64,000 nt of DNA from AAA044-D11 sp965268555 (GCA_965268555.1 OZ254174.1:434001-498000), one strand, 5' to 3'; shown: positions 9,210-18,504, counted from the stretch's first letter. Made by a program: numbers and translations. Notes: a model not told the origin generated them from the sequence alone.

Positions 9210-9995
9210 GTGCGCAAGTTTGCGTTTGCAGAGAGTGGTGAAGGATTCGTCCCACCAAGCACCGCCGACTTCAACCTCCCACCCGTTTTCGGGAATAACG
9301 AATTCACAACGAAGCCAATTCTTTTAGTTATTTTCTCAGTTGTTCTCATTTCAGCATTTTTCATAATCTCCTCACGAAAAGCGCTCGTTGTGCCAAGCAA
9401 GCTGCAGTTTGCCGGCGAATCGGTCTATGCCTTCGTGCGAAACGGAATCGGCGAAGAGATCATCGGCCACGATTTCATGCGCTTCGTTCCTTTCTTGTTC
9501 ACCCTATTTACTTTTATTCTTACAAATAACGTATTTGGAATTGTTCCCTTCCTTCAATTTCCGGCGATGTCTCATGTTTCTTTCCCATACGTTTTAGCAA
9601 TCTTCTCGTTCATTGTTTTTCACTATGTCGGAATTAAGAAGCATGGTCTTGGAAAATATCTAAAGGGCATCGCATTTATGCCTGGTGTTCCAAAGTTTGT
9701 TTACATTCTTCTAACTCCAATTGAAATTGCGACCTTCTTCTTGGTTCGACCACTAACGCTTTCACTGCGTCTCTTTGCAAATATGTTTGCCGGCCACTTG
9801 TTACTACTTGTATTCATTTTGGGCGGTGATCACATGCTAAAAGGTGTTATTGGGCTAAAGCTCATTGCGCCATTTGCATTTGCATTTGGTATTGGAATGA
9901 CCTTCTTCGAGTTCATGGTCCAATGCTTACAGGCTTACATCTTCACCCTTTTGACAGCTTTGTTTATCGCCGGAGCGCTGGCGGACGAACACTAG
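9210..9995 (+). CDS. atpB: ATP synthase F0 subunit a
   Basis: A 261-residue proton-channel subunit with about six transmembrane helices. The LRLFANMFAGHLLL helix holds the essential arginine, and the C-terminal QAYIFTLLTALFIAGA helix is the family signature. The reading frame also contains a GTG at 9204, but AGGAG occupies 9200-9204 and overlaps it. GTG 9210, five bases downstream of the Shine-Dalgarno, is the better start. It opens the atpBEFHAGDC operon, about 100 bases after the AtpZ-like gene. Confidence 0.97.
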   Translation: MRKFAFAESGEGFVPPSTADFNLPPVFGNNEFTTKPILLVIFSVVLISAFFIISSRKALVVPSKLQFAGESVYAFVRNGIGEEIIGHDFMRFVPFLFTLFTFILTNNVFGIVPFLQFPAMSHVSFPYVLAIFSFIVFHYVGIKKHGLGKYLKGIAFMPGVPKFVYILLTPIEIATFFLVRPLTLSLRLFANMFAGHLLLLVFILGGDHMLKGVIGLKLIAPFAFAFGIGMTFFEFMVQCLQAYIFTLLTALFIAGALADEH

Positions 9996-10013
9996 ATTTA
10001 AAAATTAATACCC

Positions 10014-10037
10014 ACTTATTAGCTCCCGCTAGTAAGT
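10014..10037 (+). promoter_or_regulatory. Stem-loop in the atpB-atpE intercistronic gap
   Basis: Arms ACTTATTAGC (10014-10023) and GCTAGTAAGT (10028-10037) pair over ten positions with one G-U, closing a TCCC loop. No T-run follows, so it is unlikely to be a terminator. It lies 23 bases before atpE, whose product is needed in about tenfold excess, so a role in message stability or translation of atpE is plausible but inferred. Confidence 0.6.
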
Positions 10038-10060
10038 AACACGAACAGAAAGGCAACAAA

Positions 10061-10264
10061 ATGGAAGGCACACTCAACCTGGTCGGTTATGGCCTATCAG
10101 CAATCGGACCTGCAATCGCAACTGGAATGATCTTCGCCGCATACATCAGCGGTGTTGCTCGTCAACCAGAAGCCCGCAGCGTTCTACAACCAATCGCATT
10201 CCTTGGCTTCGCACTTGCTGAAGCTTTGGCTCTCTTTGGTCTAGTTCTAGCATTCGTTCTTTAA
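10061..10264 (+). CDS. atpE: ATP synthase F0 subunit c
   Basis: A 67-residue hairpin of two membrane helices joined by the polar RQPE loop (34-37). The ion-binding carboxylate is E54 in GFALAEALALFG. The Gln/Ser-Thr pattern expected for Na+ binding is not seen, so proton coupling is likely. It has an AAAGG ribosome site seven bases upstream. Slightly shorter than many actinobacterial c subunits. Confidence 0.97.
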   Translation: MEGTLNLVGYGLSAIGPAIATGMIFAAYISGVARQPEARSVLQPIAFLGFALAEALALFGLVLAFVL

Positions 10265-10266
10265 TC

Positions 10267-10797
10267 ATGGACTTTCGCACAAGCGCGGCGGAGGGAGCGG
10301 TTAATCCGCTTATTCCGCATACCGCAGAACTCATTGTTGGCTTCATCGCCTTCTCATTGTTGTTCCTTGTGCTGCGCTCCAAAGTTGTGCCAATGTTTGA
10401 AAAAGCATTCGCAGCTCGCACCGAAGCAATTCAAGGTGGCATGGAGAAAGCCGAGAAAGCACAACGCGATGCGCAAATTGCTCTTGAGCAATACACCGCA
10501 CAGCTAAGTGATGCTCGCGGCGAAGCCCAGAAGATTCGTGAAGAAGCGCGTGTACAAGGTGCTGCAATCATCGAAGATCTTCGTGGAAAAGCGCAGGAAG
10601 AAGCTGCACGTATCACCGCAGCTGCAACAGCATCAATTGAAGCTGAACGTCAACAAGCAATTACATCTCTTCGCAATGAAGTTGGTTCACTCGCAACCGA
10701 ACTAGCATCAAAGATTGTTGGAGAAGCGTTAGATGACCAGGTTCGACAATCACGCATTGTTGACCGCTTCTTGGATGATTTGGAGAAGAGTAAGTAA
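10267..10797 (+). CDS. atpF: ATP synthase F0 subunit b
   Basis: A 176-residue stator subunit: one N-terminal membrane helix (about residues 22-41) followed by a long charged Ala/Glu/Arg-rich coiled coil to the C-terminus. It begins two bases after atpE and its stop overlaps the atpH start by one base. It is a separate gene, unlike the b-delta fusion of mycobacteria. Confidence 0.95.
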   Translation: MDFRTSAAEGAVNPLIPHTAELIVGFIAFSLLFLVLRSKVVPMFEKAFAARTEAIQGGMEKAEKAQRDAQIALEQYTAQLSDARGEAQKIREEARVQGAAIIEDLRGKAQEEAARITAAATASIEAERQQAITSLRNEVGSLATELASKIVGEALDDQVRQSRIVDRFLDDLEKSK

Positions 10798-11624
10798 TGA
10801 TCGTTTTAGGTGGAAGCAGTCGTCAGTCACTAGCCGCACTTCGTGTTGCGCTAGATAACGCACTTAACGGTGTGTCTGCTGGCGACGCTTCTGCTATTTC
10901 AAGCGATCTCTTCAAGGCACTTGTTGCCATTGATTCTTCAACCGGAATGCGTCGCGCACTGACAGATTCTGCGCGTGATTCCGCTTCGAAATCCGAACTA
11001 GTCTCTGATTTGTTTAAGAAATCAATAGGCGCCAAAGCGCTCTCACTTCTTGGAACTGCGGTTTCTCTTCGCTGGTCTGCGCCTTCAGGTATTGCAGATG
11101 CAATTGAACAAATTGCGGTCGAGGCTGAGGCTGCATCGGCAAATTTAAGTAATTCTCTTGACCAAGTTCAGAGCGAGATTTTTAACTTCTCAACGTTGCT
11201 TATAGAGAACCCAGATTTACGCACTGCTCTAAGTGACCGTGCGCAGAGTCCAGAGTCGAAGCAAGTTCTATTGAATAACATTTTCGGGGCTAAGTTCTCA
11301 GCAAGCACAAACAATTTGTTATCGCACAGCGTCGAAATTCGTCGTGCCCGCAGTATCGAAAAGACAATTGCAGCCTATTCACACGCTGTGACTGCTCGTC
11401 GCAATCGCGTAAATGCACACATTAAATCTTCCATCGCACTAAGCGATGGGCAGGCAAAGAAATTGGCAGATTCACTAACAAAGAAAATCGGCCAACCAGT
11501 ACACCTAAATATTGAGATCGATCCAAACGTACTTGGTGGAATTTCAATTCGTTTCGGTGATGAAGTTATCGATGGCACTATTTCAAATAGATTGGCAGAG
11601 GCAAGCCGCGCGCTTGTTTCTTAA
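10797..11624 (+). CDS. atpH: ATP synthase F1 subunit delta
   Basis: A 275-residue delta/OSCP subunit connecting the stator to F1. The C-terminal VLGGISIRFGDEVIDGTISNRL stretch, here spread over about residues 245-267, is the family signature. The length of about 270 residues is the long actinobacterial form. ATG 10797 shares one base with the atpF stop. Confidence 0.95.
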   Translation: MIVLGGSSRQSLAALRVALDNALNGVSAGDASAISSDLFKALVAIDSSTGMRRALTDSARDSASKSELVSDLFKKSIGAKALSLLGTAVSLRWSAPSGIADAIEQIAVEAEAASANLSNSLDQVQSEIFNFSTLLIENPDLRTALSDRAQSPESKQVLLNNIFGAKFSASTNNLLSHSVEIRRARSIEKTIAAYSHAVTARRNRVNAHIKSSIALSDGQAKKLADSLTKKIGQPVHLNIEIDPNVLGGISIRFGDEVIDGTISNRLAEASRALVS

Positions 11625-11634
11625 TTTAATAGGT

Positions 11635-11662
11635 TTCAGAATTCACACTTTGTGAATCTGAA
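11635..11662 (+). promoter_or_regulatory. Stem-loop between atpH and atpA
   Basis: TTCAG-A-ATTCACA (11635-11647) pairs with TGTGAATCTGAA (11651-11662), with a single bulged A at 11640 and a three-base loop. The atpA ribosome site AAGGAG follows at 11670-11675. There is no T-run. A processing or stabilising element upstream of atpA is a reasonable guess. Confidence 0.55.
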
Positions 11663-11681
11663 TTAGTTGAAGGAGAGAAAG

Positions 11682-13319
11682 ATGGCGGAACTCACGATCC
11701 GGCCCGAAGAGATTCGCGACGCGCTTGCAAAGCACGTTGCTTCATACCAACCGGGAGCCGCAGCACGCGATGAGATCGGTACCGTAACGCAAGCAGGCGA
11801 TGGCATCGCCCGTGTTGAAGGCCTGCCTTCGACAATGACCAACGAACTTCTAAAGTTCGAAAATGGAACGCTTGGGTTGGCACTGAACCTCGATGTGCGC
11901 GAAATCGGTGTAGTTATTCTTGGTGAGTTCACTGGAATTGAAGAAGGAACGAGCGTTAGTCGCACAGGTGAAATTCTCTCGGTACCTGTTGGCGATGGCT
12001 TCCTTGGTCGCGTTGTTGATCCACTTGGTCGTCCAATTGATGGCAAGGGTGAAATCAAAGCTGAAGCGCAACGTGCACTTGAACTACAAGCTCCTTCAGT
12101 AGTTCAGCGCCAACCAGTTAAAGAACCAATGCAGACTGGTATCAAAGCAATCGATGCGATGACAGCAATTGGTCGCGGACAGCGTCAGCTAATTATTGGT
12201 GACCGTCAGACCGGTAAGACTGCGATTGCAATCGACACAATTATTAACCAGAAAGAGAACTGGAAATCTGGCGATCCAAAGAAGCAAGTTAAATGTATTT
12301 ATGTAGCTATTGGTCAGAAGGGTTCAACCATTGCATCTGTTAAGGGCGCTTTGGAAGAAGCTGGCGCAATGGAGTACACAACAATCGTTGCTTCTCCTGC
12401 ATCAGATCCAGCTGGTTTCAAGTACCTAGCTCCTTACACCGGTTCTGCAATTGGTCAGCACTGGATGTACAAGGGCGAGCACGTTCTAATTATTTTTGAT
12501 GATCTCTCAAAGCAAGCTGAGGCTTATCGTTCAGTATCGCTATTGCTACGACGCCCACCGGGCCGCGAAGCTTATCCAGGAGACGTTTTCTACTTACACT
12601 CACGTTTGCTAGAACGTTGCGCAAAGCTTTCAGATGAACTTGGTGGCGGTTCTATGACCGGTCTTCCAATTATTGAAACAAAAGGTAACGACGTTTCAGC
12701 ATTCATTCCGACAAACGTAATTTCTATTACTGACGGCCAGTGCTTCCTTGAAACAGATCTTTTCAACGCAGGTGTTCGTCCTGCTATTAACGTAGGTATT
12801 TCGGTATCTCGCGTTGGTGGTTCAGCACAGACCAAAGCGATTAAGAAGATTGCAGGACGTCTACGTCTTGACTTAGCTCAGTATCGCGAACTCGAAGCAT
12901 TCGCTGCATTCGGTTCCGATCTTGATGCCGCATCAAAGGCACAACTAGAGCGCGGTGCGCGCATGGTTGAACTCTTGAAGCAAGGTCAATACTCACCTTA
13001 TTCAGTAGAGCGTATGGCTGCATCTATCTGGGCCGGAACAACAGGCAACATGGACTCAATTCCAGTTGCTGATATTCGCCGCTTTGAATCAGAATTCCTT
13101 GATTTCATTAGCCGCGAACGTCCAAAGATTTTTGAAGTAATTGCAGCCACAAAGGAGCTAACAGATGACACCGTTGCCTCTTTGCAAGAAGCAATTGATA
13201 CTTTCAAAAAGCAATTCGCATCATCTGTGACTGCGGCAGTAAATGAAGCAGAAGCAAAAGCACTAGCCGGCGAAGATAACGAACAGATTACACGCCAGGT
13301 TCCGAAGGTGAAGAAGTAA
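11682..13319 (+). CDS. atpA: ATP synthase F1 subunit alpha
   Basis: A 545-residue alpha subunit with the non-catalytic nucleotide site P-loop GDRQTGKT at 173-180. An upstream in-frame TTG at 11667 is rejected because AAGGAG at 11670-11675 lies six bases before ATG 11682, fixing the start there. Full length. The VGDGFLGRVVDPLGRPID segment (about 103-120) is typical. Confidence 0.98.
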   Translation: MAELTIRPEEIRDALAKHVASYQPGAAARDEIGTVTQAGDGIARVEGLPSTMTNELLKFENGTLGLALNLDVREIGVVILGEFTGIEEGTSVSRTGEILSVPVGDGFLGRVVDPLGRPIDGKGEIKAEAQRALELQAPSVVQRQPVKEPMQTGIKAIDAMTAIGRGQRQLIIGDRQTGKTAIAIDTIINQKENWKSGDPKKQVKCIYVAIGQKGSTIASVKGALEEAGAMEYTTIVASPASDPAGFKYLAPYTGSAIGQHWMYKGEHVLIIFDDLSKQAEAYRSVSLLLRRPPGREAYPGDVFYLHSRLLERCAKLSDELGGGSMTGLPIIETKGNDVSAFIPTNVISITDGQCFLETDLFNAGVRPAINVGISVSRVGGSAQTKAIKKIAGRLRLDLAQYRELEAFAAFGSDLDAASKAQLERGARMVELLKQGQYSPYSVERMAASIWAGTTGNMDSIPVADIRRFESEFLDFISRERPKIFEVIAATKELTDDTVASLQEAIDTFKKQFASSVTAAVNEAEAKALAGEDNEQITRQVPKVKK

Positions 13320-13323
13320 CCAA

Positions 13324-14235
13324 ATGGGTGCTCAACTACGCATATATCGCCGCCGAATGCGTTCGGTTAAGGCGACCAAGAAGATTACGAAAGCTATGGA
13401 GTTAATCTCTGCTTCTCGTATCGTCAAGGCACAACAACGCGTGGCTGCTTCATCTCCATATGCAAACGAACTCACTCGTGCAGTAACTGCAGTTGCTTCA
13501 TTTTCAAATACAAATCATCCACTAACTACACCTTCTGAAAACCCACGTCGCGCAGCAGTATTGATTATTACTGCAGATCGTGGAATGGCTGGCGCATATT
13601 CAAATGCGGCAATCAAAGAAGGCGACCAATTAGTCACAGCACTTCGTGAACGTGGACTTTCTACCGAGGCATATTTGGTTGGACGCAAGGCAGTTAACTA
13701 TTACCGTTTCCGCAGCCGCAAGATTGCTGGATCCTGGACTGGTTTCTCCGATAACCCAACTTATGCTCACGCTAAGGAAGTTTCAGATGCTTTGATAGCA
13801 GCATTCGTTGCCGATGCCGAGACTGTTCCAACTGGTGTTGATGAATTGCATATTGTTTACACTCAGTTTAAATCAATGATCACGCAGATCCCTGAAGCGC
13901 GTCGCATGCTTCCACTTGAAGTTGTGGAATCTGAAACCGCATCCAGTGCGCTACTGCCAATGTACGAATTCGAACCAAATGCGGCGGAGGTATTAAATTC
14001 ATTACTACCTCGCTACGTTGAGGCTCGAGTCTTTAATGCGATGTTGCAATCTGCAGCTTCCGAGCATGCAGCACGCCGTCGCGCAATGAAGTCAGCAACT
14101 GACAATGCTGATGAGTTAATCAAGTCCTTAACCCGTCTTGCTAACGCAGCTCGTCAAGCTGAAATTACGCAAGAGATCAGTGAAATCGTCGGCGGCGCAG
14201 ATGCGCTTGCCTCAGCCAGCGCAGGGAGCGAATGA
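13324..14235 (+). CDS. atpG: ATP synthase F1 subunit gamma
   Basis: A 303-residue central-stalk subunit. The N-terminal helix (MGAQLRIYRRRMRSVKATKK) and C-terminal helix (AASEHAARRRAMKSATDNAD) carry the conserved gamma patterns for the rotating coiled coil. It begins four bases after atpA and overlaps atpD by four bases. Normal length. Confidence 0.97.
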   Translation: MGAQLRIYRRRMRSVKATKKITKAMELISASRIVKAQQRVAASSPYANELTRAVTAVASFSNTNHPLTTPSENPRRAAVLIITADRGMAGAYSNAAIKEGDQLVTALRERGLSTEAYLVGRKAVNYYRFRSRKIAGSWTGFSDNPTYAHAKEVSDALIAAFVADAETVPTGVDELHIVYTQFKSMITQIPEARRMLPLEVVESETASSALLPMYEFEPNAAEVLNSLLPRYVEARVFNAMLQSAASEHAARRRAMKSATDNADELIKSLTRLANAARQAEITQEISEIVGGADALASASAGSE

Positions 14236-15662
14236 TGTCAACAGGTACAAAAACAGGAACAGGTCGCGTAGCACGCGTTATCGGTCCGGTTGTGGATATT
14301 GAATTCCCATCCGATTCGATGCCAGCGATCTTCAACGCGTTGCATGTTGATGTGACACTCAGCGGTGAGAAGCGCATGCTTACACTCGAAGTGGCACAAC
14401 ACATCGGCGACAACCTAGTTCGCGCGATTTCGATGCAACCAACAGATGGAATGGTTCGCGGTGCGGCAGTATCAGACACTGGCGCTGCAATCTCTGTTCC
14501 GGTTGGTGATGTAACTAAGGGCCACGTGTTCAACACACTTGGCGAATCACTAGATGTTCCTACATCTTCACTAGATATTAAAGAGCGTTGGCCAATCCAC
14601 CGCACAGCACCTGCATTCGATCAACTCGAATCAAAGACTGAAATGTTCGAAACAGGTATCAAAGTTATCGACCTACTAACACCATATGTTCGCGGTGGAA
14701 AGATTGGTCTCTTTGGTGGTGCTGGTGTTGGTAAGACAGTTTTGATTCAAGAGATGATTTATCGCGTAGCTGAAAACTTCGGTGGGGTATCTGTATTCGC
14801 CGGTGTTGGTGAGCGTACTCGCGAAGGAAACGACTTGTTCTTGGAAATGACCGAGACTGGCGTTATCAATAAGACCGCATTGGTCTTCGGCCAGATGGAT
14901 GAACCACCTGGAACTCGTCTTCGCGTTGCACTTTCAGCGCTAACAATGGCGGAATACTTCCGCGATGTTCAGAAGCAAGATGTGCTTCTATTCATCGATA
15001 ACATCTTCCGTTTCACACAAGCTGGTTCTGAAGTATCAACACTTCTTGGACGTATGCCATCTGCAGTGGGTTACCAACCAACACTTGCCGATGAAATGGG
15101 TCAACTACAAGAGCGCATTACTTCAACTCGCGGTCACTCGATTACATCTATGCAGGCAATTTATGTTCCTGCAGATGACATCACCGACCCAGCACCACAC
15201 ACAACATTCGCCCACTTGGATGCAACAACAGTGTTGTCTCGTCCAATTTCAGAACTTGGTATCTATCCTGCGGTAGATCCACTTGACTCAACATCACGTA
15301 TTTTGGATCCGCGTTACATCGGCGAGCACCACTTCCGTGTTGCTAACCGCGTGAAGCAAATCCTTCAGCGTTACAAGGATCTACAGGACATCATCGCAAT
15401 TCTTGGTATCGATGAATTGTCTGAAGAAGATCGCATTCTTGTAGGACGTGCTCGTCGTATCCAACGCTTCTTGTCGCAGAACACATTCGTGGCAAAGGTC
15501 TTCACTGGTATCGATGGTTCATTCGTTCCACTAACTGAAACAATCGCAGCATTCGAAGCACTTGCAGATGGAAAGTATGACCATGTTCCAGAACAAGCAT
15601 TCTTCATGTGCGGTGGCCTTGAAGACGTTGAAAAGCGTGCAGCAGAATTGGCAAAGGCATAA
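14232..15662 (+). CDS. atpD: ATP synthase F1 subunit beta
   Basis: A 476-residue catalytic subunit with P-loop GGAGVGKT at 162-169 and the GERTREGNDL catalytic region near 197-206. Two adjacent ATG codons (14232 and 14235) could start translation; the first overlaps the atpG stop. Full length and highly typical. Confidence 0.98.
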   Translation: MMSTGTKTGTGRVARVIGPVVDIEFPSDSMPAIFNALHVDVTLSGEKRMLTLEVAQHIGDNLVRAISMQPTDGMVRGAAVSDTGAAISVPVGDVTKGHVFNTLGESLDVPTSSLDIKERWPIHRTAPAFDQLESKTEMFETGIKVIDLLTPYVRGGKIGLFGGAGVGKTVLIQEMIYRVAENFGGVSVFAGVGERTREGNDLFLEMTETGVINKTALVFGQMDEPPGTRLRVALSALTMAEYFRDVQKQDVLLFIDNIFRFTQAGSEVSTLLGRMPSAVGYQPTLADEMGQLQERITSTRGHSITSMQAIYVPADDITDPAPHTTFAHLDATTVLSRPISELGIYPAVDPLDSTSRILDPRYIGEHHFRVANRVKQILQRYKDLQDIIAILGIDELSEEDRILVGRARRIQRFLSQNTFVAKVFTGIDGSFVPLTETIAAFEALADGKYDHVPEQAFFMCGGLEDVEKRAAELAKA

Positions 15663-15667
15663 TCTAA

Positions 15668-15925
15668 ATGTCTGAAAACCTAACTGTTGAAGTTGTATCT
15701 CCCGAGAAGCGGGTCTGGTCTGGCGAGGCGAAAATGATTTCGGCTCGCACGCTAGAAGGTGACATCGGTGTGTTACCGGGTCACGCACCGCTTCTTGGAG
15801 TTCTAGTTGATGGTCAAGTAAGCATCAAAGTTGCCGATGGAACCACCCAAGATTTTAATATTCACGGTGGCTTTATCTCTGTTTCGAATAACCGAGTATC
15901 AATTCTCGGCGAATCAACTGATTAA
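15668..15925 (+). CDS. atpC: ATP synthase F1 subunit epsilon, short form
   Basis: An 85-residue protein containing only the N-terminal beta-sandwich of epsilon (VEVVSPEKRVWSGEAKMIS, GDIGVLPGHAPLL, GGFISVSNNRVSIL). The C-terminal helical hairpin, which in many bacteria inhibits ATP hydrolysis, is missing. Family members are commonly about 120-140 residues. The gene ends at a clean TAA followed by stem-loops, so there is no sign of a recent frameshift. The operon ends here. Confidence 0.93.
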   Translation: MSENLTVEVVSPEKRVWSGEAKMISARTLEGDIGVLPGHAPLLGVLVDGQVSIKVADGTTQDFNIHGGFISVSNNRVSILGESTD

Positions 15926-15968
15926 AAAGTAACTTTTAATCCTTTATTAAGGGTCATTTATCCTTAAT
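15920..15968 (+). terminator. Two stem-loops at the end of the atp operon
   Basis: GATTAAAA (15920-15927) pairs with TTTTAATC (15934-15941), overlapping the atpC stop. ATTAAGG (15946-15952) pairs with CCTTAAT (15962-15968). Neither is followed by a long T-run, so termination is inferred from position only. The second resembles the hairpin at 49451-49487. Confidence 0.45.
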
Positions 15969-16031
15969 TATCTCCGAAGTTATCGAGTTCCTGCGTAGGA
16001 TTGCAGTCACTCGATCGTAGCTAGGAGAAAA

Positions 16032-17177
16032 ATGGCAAGCCCGCTAATCGAAACTGCGCCCTTGATTTTGGATGTTGGCGTTGTTCTTACGGTTGCTGCC
16101 ACTATGGGTTTTGTTGCTAGAAAATTTGGATTACCAGCCGTTCTTGGTTACCTCTTAACTGGCCTGCTTGTATCTCCGTTTACCCCTGGTTTTGTAGCAG
16201 ACAAAAATCAGTTGTCACTTTTGGCCGATATCGGAGTAGTTCTTCTCCTTTTCGAAGTTGGAATTGAAATAGATTTACGTAGAATTGGTAAAGAACATAG
16301 ATCAATACTTTGGGGCGTGCCCGCTCAGGTTGCAATTGGAGTTTTGATTGGCACTCCTGTTTTCTTATGGCTAGACATACCAATCCTGGGGGCGCTCTTG
16401 TTGTCGCTCTCGATAGCGATGTCATCGAGTGTAGTAATCGTGAACATAACGCGGAGCCCGCGGAGGAAGACTGATTCCCTGACTGAAGAAGCGATGTTAG
16501 GTTGGTCTGTTGTTCAAGATGTAGTGGGTGTAACTCTTGCCGTCATAATTCTCACCGCATTTGGTGAAAGTGATAAGCCACTTCCAATTGCGATCGGTGG
16601 CATTTTTGGTTTTGCCGCGCTTGCTTATCTATCTTCAAAGCTTCTTCCAAAACTCTTGCGCATGATTCGCTGGGAGAAAGATCTATTCTTGATTTATTCA
16701 GTCTCGATTGGATTAGTCCTAGCTTCTCTTGGAACTGTTGCTTTTGGAATCCCAATGGCTCTTGCAGGATTCATCGCCGGCCTAGCAATTAACCAGAGTC
16801 AAGATACAGATGAGATTAGAAAGGCAATCCTTCCATTTAGGGATTTGTTTGCCGTCCTCTTCTTTGTTGTCATTGGTTCCTTGATACCACCTGATGAGCT
16901 TTCAAAGTCCTGGCCTTTTGCTTTATTAGTTCTCTCCATGATGATTGTTCTAAAAACTATCCCAACAGCACTTCTTGCAAAACTCGGAAAGCTTAAAGTT
17001 AGGCCGCTGCAGTTTGGCGTAGGCATAAGCCAGATTGGTGAATTTTCCTTCGTTCTGGGAAGTATCGCTTTTGCAGAAAACGCAATTACAGTATCGCAAT
17101 ACACCGGAGTACTTGTCGCCGTTGTTCTTTCTATTGTTTTCTCTACGATTCTTGTTCGTAAAGTTGGACACTCTTAA
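16032..17177 (+). CDS. Cation:proton antiporter, membrane domain only (Kef/CPA2-type)
   Basis: A 381-residue protein with about twelve hydrophobic segments and the CPA2 pattern LGYLLTGLLVSPF, LLLFEVGIEID and SSSVVIVNI. It lacks the TrkA-N/TrkA-C cytosolic domains that Kef proteins carry, so nucleotide gating is not evident. Likely exchanges Na+ or K+ for H+. A TAGGAGAAAA ribosome site precedes ATG 16032. It converges on murA with a three-base gap. Confidence 0.9.
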   Translation: MASPLIETAPLILDVGVVLTVAATMGFVARKFGLPAVLGYLLTGLLVSPFTPGFVADKNQLSLLADIGVVLLLFEVGIEIDLRRIGKEHRSILWGVPAQVAIGVLIGTPVFLWLDIPILGALLLSLSIAMSSSVVIVNITRSPRRKTDSLTEEAMLGWSVVQDVVGVTLAVIILTAFGESDKPLPIAIGGIFGFAALAYLSSKLLPKLLRMIRWEKDLFLIYSVSIGLVLASLGTVAFGIPMALAGFIAGLAINQSQDTDEIRKAILPFRDLFAVLFFVVIGSLIPPDELSKSWPFALLVLSMMIVLKTIPTALLAKLGKLKVRPLQFGVGISQIGEFSFVLGSIAFAENAITVSQYTGVLVAVVLSIVFSTILVRKVGHS

Positions 17178-17180
17178 GAT

Positions 17181-18452
17181 TTATACGTGGCGTGAAACTT
17201 TAGCGCCAAGCTTTACAAGTGCTTCAACAAATCCGGGATACCCACGATCAACGTGGAAAGCATCTTCAACTGTTGTAATTCCTTCACTAACTAATCCAGC
17301 AAGAACTAAGCCGGCCCCAGCTCGGATATCTGTAGCGGCCACAGGAGCACCAGATAGTTGTTTCTTGCCTGTTATAGAAGCGTGATGCCCATCTACATGA
17401 ATATCTGCGCCTAGGCGTTGTAGTTCATTTACAAACATAAAGCGGCCTTCGAATACATTCTCTGTGACGATTGAATTTCCTTCGGCTATCGCATTCATAG
17501 TTATAACAAAGGGCTGTAGGTCAGTTGCGAATCCAGGGTAGGGAAGTGTTGCAACATCTATTGCTGTTGGGCGTCTATCCATGCGAACTCTAAAGCCATC
17601 TGGAGTTGTTGTGATCACTGCGCCGGCTGCGACTAACTTATCTAGTGGGACTTCTAAATGATCTGCTCTACCACCGTGAATTGTTATGTCACCTTGCGTC
17701 ATTACGGCTGCAAATGCCCAAGTACCGGCAACAATACGATCAGCAAGAGTTGCGTGCGTTGTTGGTTGTAACTCTTTAACACCGGTGATTGTTATAACTG
17801 GAGTCCCAAGTCCTTCAATCTTTGCGCCCATTGAAACTAGAAATTCACCAAGATCCACTACATCAGGTTCGCGAGCGGCGTTGTCGATCGTTGTTACGCC
17901 TTTAGCCAGTACGGCAGCAGTCATTATGTTTTCAGTTGCACCAACGCTTGGGAAATCTAGAGATATTGCGGCACCAGTTAAACCATTAGGTGCGGTAGCA
18001 ATTACATAGCCATGTTCAGAGTGCGCTTCGGCGCCCAGATCTGTCAATCCTTTAATATGGAAATCAATGCCGCGAGAACCGATTGCATCGCCGCCTGGAA
18101 GTGCGACTTCTACTTCACCAACTCTAGTTACAAGTGGTCCGAGAACGTTTATAGATGCTCGCATCTTTCGAACTAAATCGTAATCAGCACGATGTCCAGG
18201 CACTTGTGGCACCAAAATCTTCATAGTTAAAGTTTGGCGATCGTAAGAACATTTACAGCCAAGTCTTGTTAGCAACTCTTCCATGATGTGTACATCTGCA
18301 ATATCTGGGACATTTTCAATTGTGGTTTCACCAACCGCAAGTAGGGAGGCGGCCATTAATTTAAGGGCAGAATTCTTTGCACCATGGACTTTTACTTCAC
18401 CGACAAGGCGGGCGCCACCAACTATTTGGAAATATTCATTTGAGCTTTCCAT
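17181..18452 (-). CDS. murA: UDP-N-acetylglucosamine 1-carboxyvinyltransferase MurA with Asp at the catalytic Cys position
   Basis: A 423-residue enzyme for the first committed step of peptidoglycan synthesis, transfer of enolpyruvate from PEP to UDP-GlcNAc. The HGAKNSALK motif carries the conserved Lys-Asn near residues 26-27. In the mobile loop the usual GGCxIGxRP reads GGDAIGSRG, so the fosfomycin-target cysteine is Asp122, as in mycobacterial MurA. The start is ATG 18452, eight bases after GGAGG on the minus strand; an upstream GTG in the reading frame lies partly within that ribosome site. Divergent from the cobalamin adenosyltransferase gene. Confidence 0.96.
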   Translation of the reverse strand: MESSNEYFQIVGGARLVGEVKVHGAKNSALKLMAASLLAVGETTIENVPDIADVHIMEELLTRLGCKCSYDRQTLTMKILVPQVPGHRADYDLVRKMRASINVLGPLVTRVGEVEVALPGGDAIGSRGIDFHIKGLTDLGAEAHSEHGYVIATAPNGLTGAAISLDFPSVGATENIMTAAVLAKGVTTIDNAAREPDVVDLGEFLVSMGAKIEGLGTPVITITGVKELQPTTHATLADRIVAGTWAFAAVMTQGDITIHGGRADHLEVPLDKLVAAGAVITTTPDGFRVRMDRRPTAIDVATLPYPGFATDLQPFVITMNAIAEGNSIVTENVFEGRFMFVNELQRLGADIHVDGHHASITGKKQLSGAPVAATDIRAGAGLVLAGLVSEGITTVEDAFHVDRGYPGFVEALVKLGAKVSRHV

Positions 18453-18504
18453 GGCAGTCACCTCCGGTCCGTGGTTTCGAGTGGTCTAATCGTAGTGAGT
18501 GAAT

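Noticed and set aside
17181..18452. MurA as an inactive pseudo-enzyme because the catalytic Cys is missing
   Set aside because: Asp at this position is active in mycobacterial MurA, and the rest of the protein is intact.
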